From the NCBI GenBank assembly GCA_023387965.1, contig JAEWHE010000014.1, positions 248,001 to 312,000 on the forward strand: DNA of 64,000 nt, read 5' to 3'. Below are positions 8,948 through 16,974 of this stretch, piece by piece. The notes below the pieces were generated by a model. The model made no database searches and had not been told where the DNA came from. It saw nothing but the letters and a program-made list of their open reading frames with translations. Both the position numbers and the translations under genes were made by a program. The stretch's first letter is position 1. Each line of letters opens with the position of its first letter. The DNA comes from Bacteroidota bacterium. GTDB taxonomy: Bacteria > Bacteroidota > Bacteroidia > Flavobacteriales > Flavobacteriaceae.

Positions 8948-8967
8948 CTTTTTATGTAGATTTTTTT

Positions 8968-9236
8968 GCCACGAATACGTTATTTTTTCTGTGCGTTTTT
9001 TTTAATTGCCACGAATGCACGAATTAATTTTTTGCCACTGAATAAAGGATTTTTGGGATTTTAAAATTCATAATACGATTTATTCATTGTTTTGCATTTT
9101 GATAATCGCCACGAATGCACGAATTAGTTTTTTGCCATAGATTACAGGACTTTTCGGATTTTCGAATCTTTAAATTTTTAAATCTTTTGAATCTTTGAAT
9201 GTACAATCATAAATCTAAAATCATCAATCTACAATC
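8968..9236 (-). repeat. AT-rich repeat tail, mirrored arm
   Basis: This gene-free stretch holds three copies of GCCACGAAT-type words (near 8970, 9005 and 9107) with TTTTTTGCCA spacers and AAATCTAAAATCATCAATC near 9210. Read on the minus strand, it follows copy B in the same order as the sequence that follows copy A on the plus strand: element, 14-bp AT repeats, CCTGTAATCT, then TTCGTGCATTCGTGG. It is therefore an imperfect inverted copy of about 6747-7000. Confidence 0.7.
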
Positions 9237-9238
9237 CC

Positions 9239-9392
9239 ATAGCCCGGATTGAAGCGGAAAGCTTTTTTGAAAAACCGACATTTTTTGCTGGATAAAAAGA
9301 GCGACTCCCGAAGCTTCGGGATAAGCTCCTTTTTATGCGTGCAAAAAAGGAGGTTTGAAAAAAACTTGAAGCGGAAATCCGGAATAGCTCCT
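9239..9392 (-). repeat. Dispersed intergenic element, copy B
   Basis: 154-bp inverse copy of element A (minus strand begins GGAGCTATTCCGGATTTCCG and ends CAATCCGGGCTAT). It keeps the terminal GCTTTCCGCTTCAA words and the interior hairpin, with an insertion CCCGAAGCTTCGGG that forms its own small palindrome. It begins eight bases after the channel stop codon. Confidence 0.8.
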
Positions 9393-9400
9393 GAAAAAAA

Positions 9401-10237
9401 TTAATCGGGTAGGGAAGTTCCGCATTTGTAACAAAAGTCGGCTGTGTTTCGATGATCGCTGATGCCACAATTGGGGCAAGTTCCGGGAAGTAATTTTCTT
9501 TTTTTTGAACTTGTGGCAAGTTCGGCAGTAACGATTCCTGTTGGGACGGCGATGATTCCGTAACCGAGAATCATGATGAATGAGGCGATGGCTTTTCCGA
9601 GTGGCGTGATTGGCGCGATGTCGCCATAACCTACGGTTGTGAGGGTTACGATGCACCAATAAATGCTGGTTGGGATGCTGGTAAAACCGCTTTCGGGACT
9701 TTCAACGACGTACATGACGGTTCCTAAAAGAATGGACAAAATGAAGACGAAATAGACGAAAACGATGATTTTTGTTCGGCTGGCGTTAATGGCAAGTCGC
9801 AATTGCGAAGCTGATCCTGAGAATTGAACGAGGTTTAATATTCGGAATAATCTGAGTAATCTCAAGGCTCTCACGATGGAAAGTGTTTTGGCGCTTGGCG
9901 CAAAAAACGAAAGATAAATTGGTAGAATGGAGATGAAATCGATGATGCCGTAGAAGCTAAAAATGTATCGAAGCGGTTTTCGGCTGGAAATGATGCGCAA
10001 AATGTATTCTATCGTGAAGAAAATGGTGATGATCCACTCCGAAACGATGAAAAAATTGTGGTAGATGATGTCTAAACTCTTGACGCTTTCGAGCGCGACC
10101 AAAACGACACTCAGTAAAATGAGTCCGAGCAAAATGATGTCGAACAATCGTCCGGCTGGCGTGTTGACGCCGTGAACAATGATGTTCACTTTTTGGCGGA
10201 AAATTTCCCATCCGGTTTTTGCCTCTTTCAATTTCAT
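9401..10237 (-). CDS. Voltage-gated-type potassium channel with C-terminal zinc ribbon
   Basis: 278-residue inner-membrane ion channel, six-helix Kv type. S1-S3 lie in the first ~115 residues, S4 has regularly spaced arginines (RALRLLRLFRIL), and S5 and S6 flank a pore loop with the potassium filter TLTTVGYGD. S6 is followed by a short cytoplasmic tail ending in CPNC..CYKC, a four-cysteine zinc ribbon of the kind that caps rubredoxin-like or RNA-polymerase-like tails. Kv-type channels usually end in a coiled coil or RCK/cNMP domain instead. It is the last gene of the minus-strand run from YggS, 12 bases after the exonuclease stop. Confidence 0.88.
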   Translation of the reverse strand: MKLKEAKTGWEIFRQKVNIIVHGVNTPAGRLFDIILLGLILLSVVLVALESVKSLDIIYHNFFIVSEWIITIFFTIEYILRIISSRKPLRYIFSFYGIIDFISILPIYLSFFAPSAKTLSIVRALRLLRLFRILNLVQFSGSASQLRLAINASRTKIIVFVYFVFILSILLGTVMYVVESPESGFTSIPTSIYWCIVTLTTVGYGDIAPITPLGKAIASFIMILGYGIIAVPTGIVTAELATSSKKRKLLPGTCPNCGISDHRNTADFCYKCGTSLPD

Positions 10238-10249
10238 AAAATAATTTTT

Positions 10250-11611
10250 TTAGAAATGAATTATTTTTTGGACTTTTTGTTTTGCGATGTGATTTAAAAT
10301 CAGGTGTTTGGCATCTCGGGTGTGTTGCATTTGCACGATAATATTTTTTAGAATGTCGATTTTGCTCACTTGATAATTCAGCTCAAAATAGGCAATTCCT
10401 TTAAAAATGCCGTTTTCTACAAGAATTGCGCTTCGTTCCTGAAGATTTCGACCTCGATCAATAATAATCAGGTTTTGACTGTGAAATTTATTTTTTTGCA
10501 AAAATTGATTCACACGATTGTAATAATCTTCCGTATTTTCTTGGTTGATGCAAGCGCCAAAACATTGGTTTACCTGAAATGGAAAACAGTTGGTTTTAGG
10601 CTTATCTAATTTATTAATTTTTTGGCAAAGCCGAAATTCATCAGTGATTTTAAACAAGAAACTTTTGGCCTCTACTTGAGACGCAAACGAAATAACCTCG
10701 TTTTTTAACGGATTGGTTGGCTGAATCGTTAAGGAAAGGTAGCCATTTTTATCGATTTCGCTGTAAATTGACCACGGAAAAATCATTTTTTTTTGCAAAC
10801 GGTTGTATTTTGGTTTGTTGACTTTTATTTCTTCGGATTCTTTCAGCAAGGCAATAAGTTCGCTTCCGGTTTCTTCATAAGTTACCTCGAAAACTTCTTG
10901 TTGTATTTTTTTTGATTTTGATGATTGACTCGTAAAATGTTGGTTGACTCTTTTCTTGATATTCCGACTTTTCCCAATGTAAATCACCTCGCCATCTTCT
11001 TTGTGAATGTAGTAAATTCCGGTTGTTGATGGTAATTTCGCCACGATTTCCAGAAATTTTGTGGGAAGTTTTTTTTCAGTGTCGGTTTTGATGAAGCTTT
11101 TTACAATTTCTTTTTCTAAGTCTTTGTCCAAAAGCATTTTGAATAATTTGGCTGTTGCCAAAGCATCTCCGGAAGCCCGATGTCTGTCGGCCATTGGAAT
11201 TCCGAGTGCCCGAACTAATTTTCCTAAGCTGTACGAAGGCTGTTCGGGAATTAATTTTTTTGCCAACTCAACCGTACAAAGGTTTTGACGCTCAAAATCA
11301 TAACCTAGACGCGAAAATTCTGTACGCAAAATTCGGTAATCAAATTGTGCATTGTGAGCAACAATTACGCAATCTTGAGTGATTTCGATAATTCTTTTGG
11401 CAACTTCGTAGAATTTTGGAGCGCTTTGAAGCATCGCATTATTGATTCCGGTAAGTTTAACGACAAAAGGCTGGATAGGCTTTTCGGGATTGACCAAACT
11501 GATAAATTGATCGACGATTTCGTGTCCGTCGAATTTATAAATGGCAATTTCCGTAATTCCTTCTTCGTTGAATTGGCCTCCAGTGGTTTCTATGTCGAGA
11601 ATGCAGTAAAT
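10250..11611 (-). CDS. DnaQ-like exonuclease fused to GIY-YIG domain, ATT start
   Basis: About 453 residues. An N-terminal DEDD 3'-5' exonuclease (Exo I DIETTGG, Exo II AHNAQFDYRILR, Exo III DRHRASGDALAT) is followed by a UvrC/Cho-type GIY-YIG domain (GIYYIHKEDG, YIGKSRNIKKRVNQH) and a C-terminal part with paired cysteines (QCFGAC). This architecture is widespread in Bacteroidetes and is thought to act in DNA repair. The frame is open upstream to a TAA at 11615-11617, and no ATG, GTG or TTG precedes the catalytic DIETTG. The first ordinary start, TTG 11497, would delete Exo I. The best start is ATT at 11611, giving IYCILDIETTG; a mutated ATG or a sequence error is the alternative. Confidence 0.8.
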   Translation of the reverse strand: MYCILDIETTGGQFNEEGITEIAIYKFDGHEIVDQFISLVNPEKPIQPFVVKLTGINNAMLQSAPKFYEVAKRIIEITQDCVIVAHNAQFDYRILRTEFSRLGYDFERQNLCTVELAKKLIPEQPSYSLGKLVRALGIPMADRHRASGDALATAKLFKMLLDKDLEKEIVKSFIKTDTEKKLPTKFLEIVAKLPSTTGIYYIHKEDGEVIYIGKSRNIKKRVNQHFTSQSSKSKKIQQEVFEVTYEETGSELIALLKESEEIKVNKPKYNRLQKKMIFPWSIYSEIDKNGYLSLTIQPTNPLKNEVISFASQVEAKSFLFKITDEFRLCQKINKLDKPKTNCFPFQVNQCFGACINQENTEDYYNRVNQFLQKNKFHSQNLIIIDRGRNLQERSAILVENGIFKGIAYFELNYQVSKIDILKNIIVQMQHTRDAKHLILNHIAKQKVQKIIHF

Positions 11612-11680
11612 AGTTTAAAAGTTTATAGGGTTATAAGTTTAAAAGGTTTTGCGGAAAATCTTTCCTCTTTCTTCTTTCGT

Positions 11681-12334
11681 CTATTTTCTATTTCCAAATA
11701 TACTACTTCCAATCCGAACCATCGTACTTCCGCAGCCAATTGCAAGTTGATAATCACCGGACATTCCCATTGAAAGTATTGAAATGTTAGAATTGAGAAT
11801 TGATATTTTGTCAAAAATTGACTTTAAATGTAAAAATTCTTTCCTGATTTGGTCTTGATTTTCGGTGAACGTTGCCATTCCCATAAGACCTTTTATTTGA
11901 ATGTTTTTCAGATTTTTGAATGATTCAGAATTCAATAAATCGTTTAATTCTGTTTCGTCCAAACCGAATTTTGTATCTTCTTCGGCGATGTGAATTTGCA
12001 AAAGGCAATCGATAACTCTGTTATTTTTCAACGCTTGTTTATTGATTTCTTCCAATAATTTCAGAGAATCAACTCCATGAACTAAACTCACAAAAGGCGC
12101 CATAAACTTGACTTTATTCGTTTGAACGTGACCAATCATGTGCCATTCAATGTCCTTTGGCATTTGCTCAAACTTGTCTGCCATTTCTTGGATTTTGTTT
12201 TCTCCAAAAATGCGTTGACCGGCTTCGTAAGCTTCCATCAAATCAGAAACAGGTTTTGTTTTTGAAACTGCAACTAAAGTTACATTTTCAGGAAGCGATG
12301 ATTTTATTTCGATTAAATTATCTTTTATCGGCAT
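11681..12334 (-). CDS. YggS-family PLP-binding protein
   Basis: Cytoplasmic PLP homeostasis protein (PLPBP/YggS/ProSC family) of 217 residues, without known catalytic turnover. PLP lysine in LVAVSKTKP, then RIFGENKIQEM, WHMIGHVQTNKVK, KGLMGMATF, SMGMSGDYQLAI and the phosphate-binding RIGSSIFGNR are all present. The start is ATG 12334, which gives the family N-terminus; an upstream TTG-like extension to 12358 runs into the repeat tract. It lies between the DUF1015 gene and the exonuclease on the same strand. Confidence 0.93.
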   Translation of the reverse strand: MPIKDNLIEIKSSLPENVTLVAVSKTKPVSDLMEAYEAGQRIFGENKIQEMADKFEQMPKDIEWHMIGHVQTNKVKFMAPFVSLVHGVDSLKLLEEINKQALKNNRVIDCLLQIHIAEEDTKFGLDETELNDLLNSESFKNLKNIQIKGLMGMATFTENQDQIRKEFLHLKSIFDKISILNSNISILSMGMSGDYQLAIGCGSTMVRIGSSIFGNRK

Positions 12335-12350
12335 GATCTTTTTTTTTAAA

Positions 12351-12382
12351 ATTATCAAATTATCAAATTATCAAATTATCAA
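12351..12382. repeat. Four perfect 8-bp repeats
   Basis: ATTATCAA is repeated four times without change, followed by a decayed fifth unit. It fills the gap between the DUF1015 stop and the YggS start, so copy-number change would alter the YggS leader without touching a protein. Confidence 0.85.
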
Positions 12383-12383
12383 A

Positions 12384-13601
12384 TTATATTTCATAAACCA
12401 CCAACCCACTTCTAAACTTCGGATCAATATAGGTGCTTTTTGGAGGCATGATCAAATTGTTGTCTGCAAGTTCTTTTATTTCAGAAATATCTGTTGGAAA
12501 AAGCATAAAACCTACTGCAAATTCGCCTTCGTCCACCACTTCTTTTATGGTAATGATGGATTGTTTTCCTGGAATATAATCGATTCTTTCGTCGTTGCGT
12601 AGATCTTGAATTCCTAATATTGGATTCAGTACTTTTTCATATAAAATTTGAGCATCCAAACTTTCCAAAACTGATGTAAAACTATGTTCATCTTTTAAGG
12701 TCAACGAATAAAATTCGCCGTCCAAATACATTCCGAATTCAAACTTTTTTGTAGGTTTCCAAAGTTCTTGCTCCTTGTTTTTAAGCCAGAAACTTTCGGA
12801 TAATTTGTTTAGAAATTCTTCTTTTAAATGTCCGTTCAAATCGTGGATGATTCGGTTGTATTCGTATATTTTTACGTTGCTTTCGGCGATTAGAAAGCTC
12901 ATGAAATAATTCAAATTTTCGTTTCCGGAAGCTTTGTCTTCTTGGTATAACAATTCAGCCGAAGCCGAGCGGTGATGGCCATCGGCAATGTATAAATCTC
13001 CAACTTCGATAAATTTTTCTTGAAGCCAAGCGATTTCATTATCATCTTCAATCTTCCAAAGGATGTGTTTTTCTCTTTTGGTGGTTGAAAATTCGTAAAG
13101 TGAATCGGTTTGTTTTTTGTTCGAAATCCAAGCGGTTAATTCTTGATTGTCAGGATAAGTAATCAAAACAGGTTCAGTATTGAAGCCGGTTTGGTGCAAA
13201 TAATCTTTGAACAGTTCCACACGATATTGTAGCGTATCTTCGTGTCTTTTGATCACGTTATTTTGGTAATCCTCAATCGAAGTTCCAGCAATTATACCAG
13301 TAAACGTTTGGATTTTGGTTTGGATTTCGTAGATGAAAAAAACGGGTTTTTCTTCTTTGATTAAGAAAACTTCTTCCTTAAAATCGTGGTATTTCTGGGC
13401 AACCAATTTAAATCTTTTTTCAAGTCCTATTTTTTGCTGGTTGACGTAAGCCGGATTCAAAACGTGCAGAAATGAAAACGGATTGAAATCCAACTGCGAA
13501 GCCAATTCTGCCGGAGAATATTCGTCGTAGGAGCGCGAAGTTACGAGGCTGACTTTGTCGCGCGTTGGTCGGACTGCTTTGAAAGGGATTATTTTTGCCA
13601 A
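12384..13601 (-). CDS. DUF1015 family protein
   Basis: 405 residues, full length for DUF1015, a widely conserved cytoplasmic family of uncertain function, often discussed as a HTH- or kinase-like protein near serine metabolism genes. Visible landmarks are IIPFKAVRP at the N-terminus, the family motif IADGHHRSASA near residue 235 and the C-terminal FPTDISEIKELADNNLIMPPKST. The start codon is TTG at 13601 (minus), supported by the family N-terminus MAKIIPFKA; no ATG is available nearby. The downstream YggS gene starts 50 bases on, so they are probably co-transcribed. Confidence 0.85.
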   Translation of the reverse strand: MAKIIPFKAVRPTRDKVSLVTSRSYDEYSPAELASQLDFNPFSFLHVLNPAYVNQQKIGLEKRFKLVAQKYHDFKEEVFLIKEEKPVFFIYEIQTKIQTFTGIIAGTSIEDYQNNVIKRHEDTLQYRVELFKDYLHQTGFNTEPVLITYPDNQELTAWISNKKQTDSLYEFSTTKREKHILWKIEDDNEIAWLQEKFIEVGDLYIADGHHRSASAELLYQEDKASGNENLNYFMSFLIAESNVKIYEYNRIIHDLNGHLKEEFLNKLSESFWLKNKEQELWKPTKKFEFGMYLDGEFYSLTLKDEHSFTSVLESLDAQILYEKVLNPILGIQDLRNDERIDYIPGKQSIITIKEVVDEGEFAVGFMLFPTDISEIKELADNNLIMPPKSTYIDPKFRSGLVVYEI

Positions 13602-13626
13602 GGTTTTTTGGTTTAAAATTTGTTTT

Positions 13627-13845
13627 AAAGTTTAAGGTTTAAAGATTAAATATGAGAAGCAAAACGGCAGGAATAAATTAGGCCATTTTCCCGCTTTCCG
13701 TTACAATCTTTTATCTCGTTAAAGAAACGAGATAAAAGGATTTTCACTTCAATCGGGGCTAAAATAAAAACTTCAGGCACTTTTTAAAGGTCAGTTTTGC
13801 GATCTTTATAGATACAGAAAACTTTAAACCTTAAACCTTAAACTT
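13627..13845. repeat. Inverted heptamer arrays bracketing element C
   Basis: AAAGTTTAAGGTTTAAAG at 13627-13644 is matched in inverse orientation at 13822-13845, where one extra CTTAAAC unit is present. Element C sits between them. Together they fill most of the 249-base gap between the DUF1015 start and the hbd stop. Confidence 0.75.
13685..13760 (+). repeat. Dispersed intergenic element, copy C (short form)
   Basis: Ends match elements A, B and D: CCCGCTTTCCGTTACAATC at the start and CACTTCAATCGGGGCTA at the end. The centre is replaced by a perfect 13-bp hairpin (CTTTTATCTCGTT / AACGAGATAAAAG, loop AAAGA). On the minus strand it lies upstream of the DUF1015 gene and downstream of hbd. Confidence 0.7.
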
Positions 13846-13850
13846 TCATC

Positions 13851-14738
13851 TTATGAAAACTGTTTTGCTACTTTTTCTGCTTTTCTACTTTCGGAATAAT
13901 CATAGAAGCCTTCACCTGATTTTACGCCTAATTTTCCGGCGCGAACCATGTTTACCAAAAGTGGGCAAGGAGCATATTTTGGGTTTTTGAAACCTTCGTA
14001 CATTACATTCAAAATTGCCAAACAAACGTCAAGGCCAATAAAATCTGCCAATTGCAATGGACCCATTGGGTGTGCCATTCCTAATTTCATTACCGTGTCA
14101 ATTTCGTAAACACCTGCAACTCCGTTGTACAAGGTTTCGATAGATTCGTTAATCATCGGCATCAGAATTCTATTGGCTACGAAACCTGGATAATCGTTTA
14201 CTTCAACTGGAGTTTTTCCCAATTTTTCAGACAAATCCATAATGATTTTCGTCACTTCGTCAGAAGTATTGTAACCGCGGATGATTTCGACCAACTTCAT
14301 AATCGGCACAGGATTCATAAAGTGCATTCCGATAACACGTTCAGGATTAGTGACAACAGCTCCGATTTGCGTGATGGAAATTGAAGATGTATTGGTTGCT
14401 AAAATCGTGTTGTGGGAACAAGCATCGTTCAATTGTCTGAAAATGTTAAGCTTCAATTCTACGTTTTCAGTTGCGGCTTCAACGACTAAATCAACGCCAA
14501 CAACGCCATCTTTGATATCGGTGTAAGTGATGATGTTGCTGATGGTTTTCATTTTATCGTCTTCAGAAATGGTTCCTTTTGCTACCATTCTGTCCAAATT
14601 TCCGGCGATTGTTGCCATTCCTTTGTCTAACGATTTTTCTGAAACGTCGATTAATTTTACGGTAAATCCGCTTTGTGCGAAAGTGTGGGCGATTCCGTTA
14701 CCCATTGTTCCTGCTCCGATTACGGCTATGTTTTTCAT
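13851..14738 (-). CDS. 3-hydroxybutyryl-CoA dehydrogenase
   Basis: NAD(P)-dependent oxidation or reduction of 3-hydroxyacyl-CoA, 295 residues, cytoplasmic. Rossmann motif IGAGTMGNGIAH at the N-terminus, acidic ribose-binding LIDVSE, active-site region GMHFMNPVPIMKLVEII (His), and the C-terminal 3HCDH domain with DYPGFVANRILMPMINE and LGMAHPMGPLQLADFIGLD. The monofunctional form works in beta-oxidation or butyrate-type chemistry. The heptamer array directly follows the stop. It precedes the DUF1015-YggS run on the same strand, but a 249-base repeat-rich gap intervenes. Confidence 0.93.
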   Translation of the reverse strand: MKNIAVIGAGTMGNGIAHTFAQSGFTVKLIDVSEKSLDKGMATIAGNLDRMVAKGTISEDDKMKTISNIITYTDIKDGVVGVDLVVEAATENVELKLNIFRQLNDACSHNTILATNTSSISITQIGAVVTNPERVIGMHFMNPVPIMKLVEIIRGYNTSDEVTKIIMDLSEKLGKTPVEVNDYPGFVANRILMPMINESIETLYNGVAGVYEIDTVMKLGMAHPMGPLQLADFIGLDVCLAILNVMYEGFKNPKYAPCPLLVNMVRAGKLGVKSGEGFYDYSESRKAEKVAKQFS

Positions 14739-14782
14739 TTATTTTTTATTAAAAGATTTAAAAATTTAATGATTGAAAGATG

Positions 14783-15148
14783 TTACTGTCTTTCTATTTC
14801 TTTTCTGATTTCTTGGAGCAATTGTTCTTCAGAAGGCAGAATTATTATCAACTATTGCGAACACAGTGAGTTCGTAATTGGAAAAGTTCTATAAAATTGA
14901 CGCATTAATTCTAATTGTCGTCTGGAAAAACTGCTTCCATATTCAGGTTGAAGCTGTTCGGAAAGATATTTAATCAAATAATTTCCATACTCTGCGCGTT
15001 CTTTTCCTTGCTGTTCTTCATTGAAAATTCGCTCGCCAATATACCAATATAATAATGTTCTCTGAAAATCAACCGAACGAACGGCTGTTTCTCTTGCGTT
15101 TGCAATGAGGTTTTTTATTTCAAGAAGAAGATTATGATTGATTAGCAT
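14783..15148 (-). pseudogene. YhcG/DUF1016 nuclease remnant with internal deletion
   Basis: The first 98 codons (15148-14855) are a good DUF1016 N-terminal domain (LLYWYIGERIF, YLSEQLQPEYGSSFSRRQLELMRQFY, FPITNSLCSQ). Intact YhcG proteins run ~340 residues and continue into a PDDEXK nuclease. Here a TAG follows CSQ at once. In the same frame, five codons later, comes LPSEEQLLQEIRKEIERQ and a stop (14785), which looks like a family C-terminus. I infer that some 220 codons, including the nuclease core, were lost. The truncated protein could still be made but should lack nuclease activity. Confidence 0.7.
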
Positions 15149-15162
15149 TTGAGAATAGAAAA

Positions 15163-16128
15163 TTATTTTTTAAAGCAATCAATAATTTGATAGGCAACTC
15201 GCAAAGCATCAGTTCCATCTTCTAAAGTCACAATCGGAGTTGTGTTATTGTTGATGGCATCGGCAAAAGTTTCCAATTCATCCAAGATTGCATTGTTGTT
15301 TTCAACGTCTGGATTATCAAAATAGATTTGTTTTTTCACACCTTCAGCATTTTGCAAAATCATATCGAAATCACCTGGAACTTCTGGCGCATCTTTCATT
15401 TTTACGACTTCACATTTTTTTTCCAGAAAATCTACAGAAATGTAAGCGTCTTTTTGGAAGAAACGTGACTTACGCATATTCTTCAACGAAATTCGACTTG
15501 AAGTTAAGTTGGCCACACAACCATTTTCAAATTCAATTCTAGCATTTGCAATATCTGGAGTGTCAGAAATTACCGAAACGCCACTTGCGTTAATATTTTT
15601 TACTGGAGATTTTACAACGCTCAAAATAGCATCGATATCATGAATCATCAAGTCTAAAACCACGGGAACGTCGGTTCCACGCGGATTGAATTCTGCCAAA
15701 CGGTGCGTTTCGATAAACATCGGATTGATGATGTCATTTTTTACAGATTTAAAAGCAGGATTGAATCGTTCAACATGTCCGACCTGACCTTTAACGTTGT
15801 ATTCTTTTGCCAAAGCAATAATTTCTTCGGCTTCTTCAACGGTGTTCGAAATCGGTTTTTCAAGGAAAATATGTTTGCCAGATTTGATGGCAACTTTTGC
15901 ACATTTATAATGCGAAAGCGTTGGAGTCACAATATCCACAACATCAACAGCGTGAATTAATTTGGCAATGGTATCGAATTTTGTATAACCAAATTCCTTG
16001 GCTACTTTTTCGGCATTTTCCTGATTAGGATCATAAAAACCTACCAAGTCGTATTTTTCAGATTGTTGTAATAAACGCAAATGAATTTTTCCTAAGTGAC
16101 CGGCACCTAATACTCCAACTTTTAGCAT
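15163..16128 (-). CDS. Gfo/Idh/MocA-family oxidoreductase
   Basis: 321-residue NAD(P)-dependent oxidoreductase acting on a sugar or related polyol. N-terminal Rossmann motif GVLGAGHLGKIHLRLL; the conserved EKPIS motif carries the catalytic-region lysine (HIFLEKPISNTVEEA); C-terminal Gfo/Idh fold with GQVGHVERFNPAF and VVLDLMIHDIDAIL. The last two match the WlbA/biliverdin-reductase-like branch, but the substrate cannot be assigned. A TATTTTTG promoter lies 16 bases upstream of the ATG. Confidence 0.88.
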   Translation of the reverse strand: MLKVGVLGAGHLGKIHLRLLQQSEKYDLVGFYDPNQENAEKVAKEFGYTKFDTIAKLIHAVDVVDIVTPTLSHYKCAKVAIKSGKHIFLEKPISNTVEEAEEIIALAKEYNVKGQVGHVERFNPAFKSVKNDIINPMFIETHRLAEFNPRGTDVPVVLDLMIHDIDAILSVVKSPVKNINASGVSVISDTPDIANARIEFENGCVANLTSSRISLKNMRKSRFFQKDAYISVDFLEKKCEVVKMKDAPEVPGDFDMILQNAEGVKKQIYFDNPDVENNNAILDELETFADAINNNTTPIVTLEDGTDALRVAYQIIDCFKK

Positions 16129-16144
16129 ATAAATGTATTTTGAA

Positions 16145-16152
16145 CAAAAATA
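16145..16152 (-). promoter_or_regulatory. -7 element of the Gfo/Idh gene
   Basis: TATTTTTG on the minus strand, 16 bases upstream of the ATG at 16128. Confidence 0.5.
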
Positions 16153-16174
16153 AGATTAATTGCTTAAAGTACAT

Positions 16175-16258
16175 AAGTCGAAAGTCGAAAGTTTTAAAGT
16201 CAAAAAGAATTTGGTTTCACACGAAACTTTCGACTTTCGGACTTTGACTTTCGACTTA
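16175..16258. repeat. Inverted GTCGAAA heptamer repeat between divergent genes
   Basis: AAGTCGAAAGTCGAAAGT (16175-16192) faces ACTTTCGACTTTCGGACTTT and ACTTTCGACTT (16226-16257), giving a stem of at least 14 perfect pairs. It sits between the promoters of the divergent Gfo/Idh and pcm genes, where it could act as a cruciform or simply be an expanded repeat. Confidence 0.75.
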
Positions 16259-16296
16259 AGATTTCCTATTTTTACCGAAATCAAATCCTCCTAATT

Positions 16297-16938
16297 TTGA
16301 AAGATACCGCCAAACATCAAGGACTTCGCAATCAATTGGTAAGCGTTTTAGAACAGAAAGGCATTACTGATAAAAATGTATTGGAAGCCATCAAAAAAAT
16401 TCCAAGACACTTGTTTTTGAATTCTAGTTTTGAAGATTATGCCTATCAGGATAAGGCATTCCCCATTGGTGCGGGTCAAACGATTTCGCAACCTTATACA
16501 GTAGCGTTTCAATCGCAATTGTTGGAGGTTGAAAAAGATCATAAAATCTTGGAAATCGGAACGGGATCTGGTTATCAAACGGCGGTTTTGTGCACAATGG
16601 GGGCGAAAGTGTATAGCATTGAAAGACAAAACGAACTGTTTAAAACTACTTCTTTATTATTGCCAAAATTAGGAATTCGACCAAAATTATTGACTTTCGG
16701 AGATGGATATAAAGGCTTGCCAAATTATGCTCCTTTTGACAGTATTATTGTAACAGCTGGAGCTCCAATCATCCCTAAACCGTTGATGGCGCAACTAAAA
16801 ATAGGAGGTAAGCTGGTTATTCCTTTGGGTGAAGAACATCAAGTCATGACGATGCTCATTCGTAAAAACGAAACCCAATTTGAGAAACATGAATTTGGAG
16901 AATTTCGATTTGTGCCTTTGTTAGAAAATAAAAATTAG
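16297..16938 (+). CDS. pcm: Protein-L-isoaspartate O-methyltransferase
   Basis: Repairs isoaspartyl residues in aged proteins with S-adenosylmethionine; cytoplasmic, 213 residues. PRHLFLN, QTISQPYTVAFQSQLL, SAM motif ILEIGTGSGYQTAVL, and FDSIIVTAGAPIIPKPLMAQLKIGGKLVIPLG in pieces are all typical. The start is TTG at 16297, the only codon that gives the family N-terminus KDTAKHQGLRNQLV. The next gene starts 36 bases after the stop on the same strand. Confidence 0.93.
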   Translation: MKDTAKHQGLRNQLVSVLEQKGITDKNVLEAIKKIPRHLFLNSSFEDYAYQDKAFPIGAGQTISQPYTVAFQSQLLEVEKDHKILEIGTGSGYQTAVLCTMGAKVYSIERQNELFKTTSLLLPKLGIRPKLLTFGDGYKGLPNYAPFDSIIVTAGAPIIPKPLMAQLKIGGKLVIPLGEEHQVMTMLIRKNETQFEKHEFGEFRFVPLLENKN

Positions 16939-16974
16939 TATTTTTAGAGACCAATTAAAAAACCCCCTTACCAC

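Noticed and set aside
16286..16292. CCTCCTA before pcm as a ribosome binding site
   Set aside because: It is the complement of a Shine-Dalgarno sequence, not the sequence itself, and this phylum rarely uses such sites.
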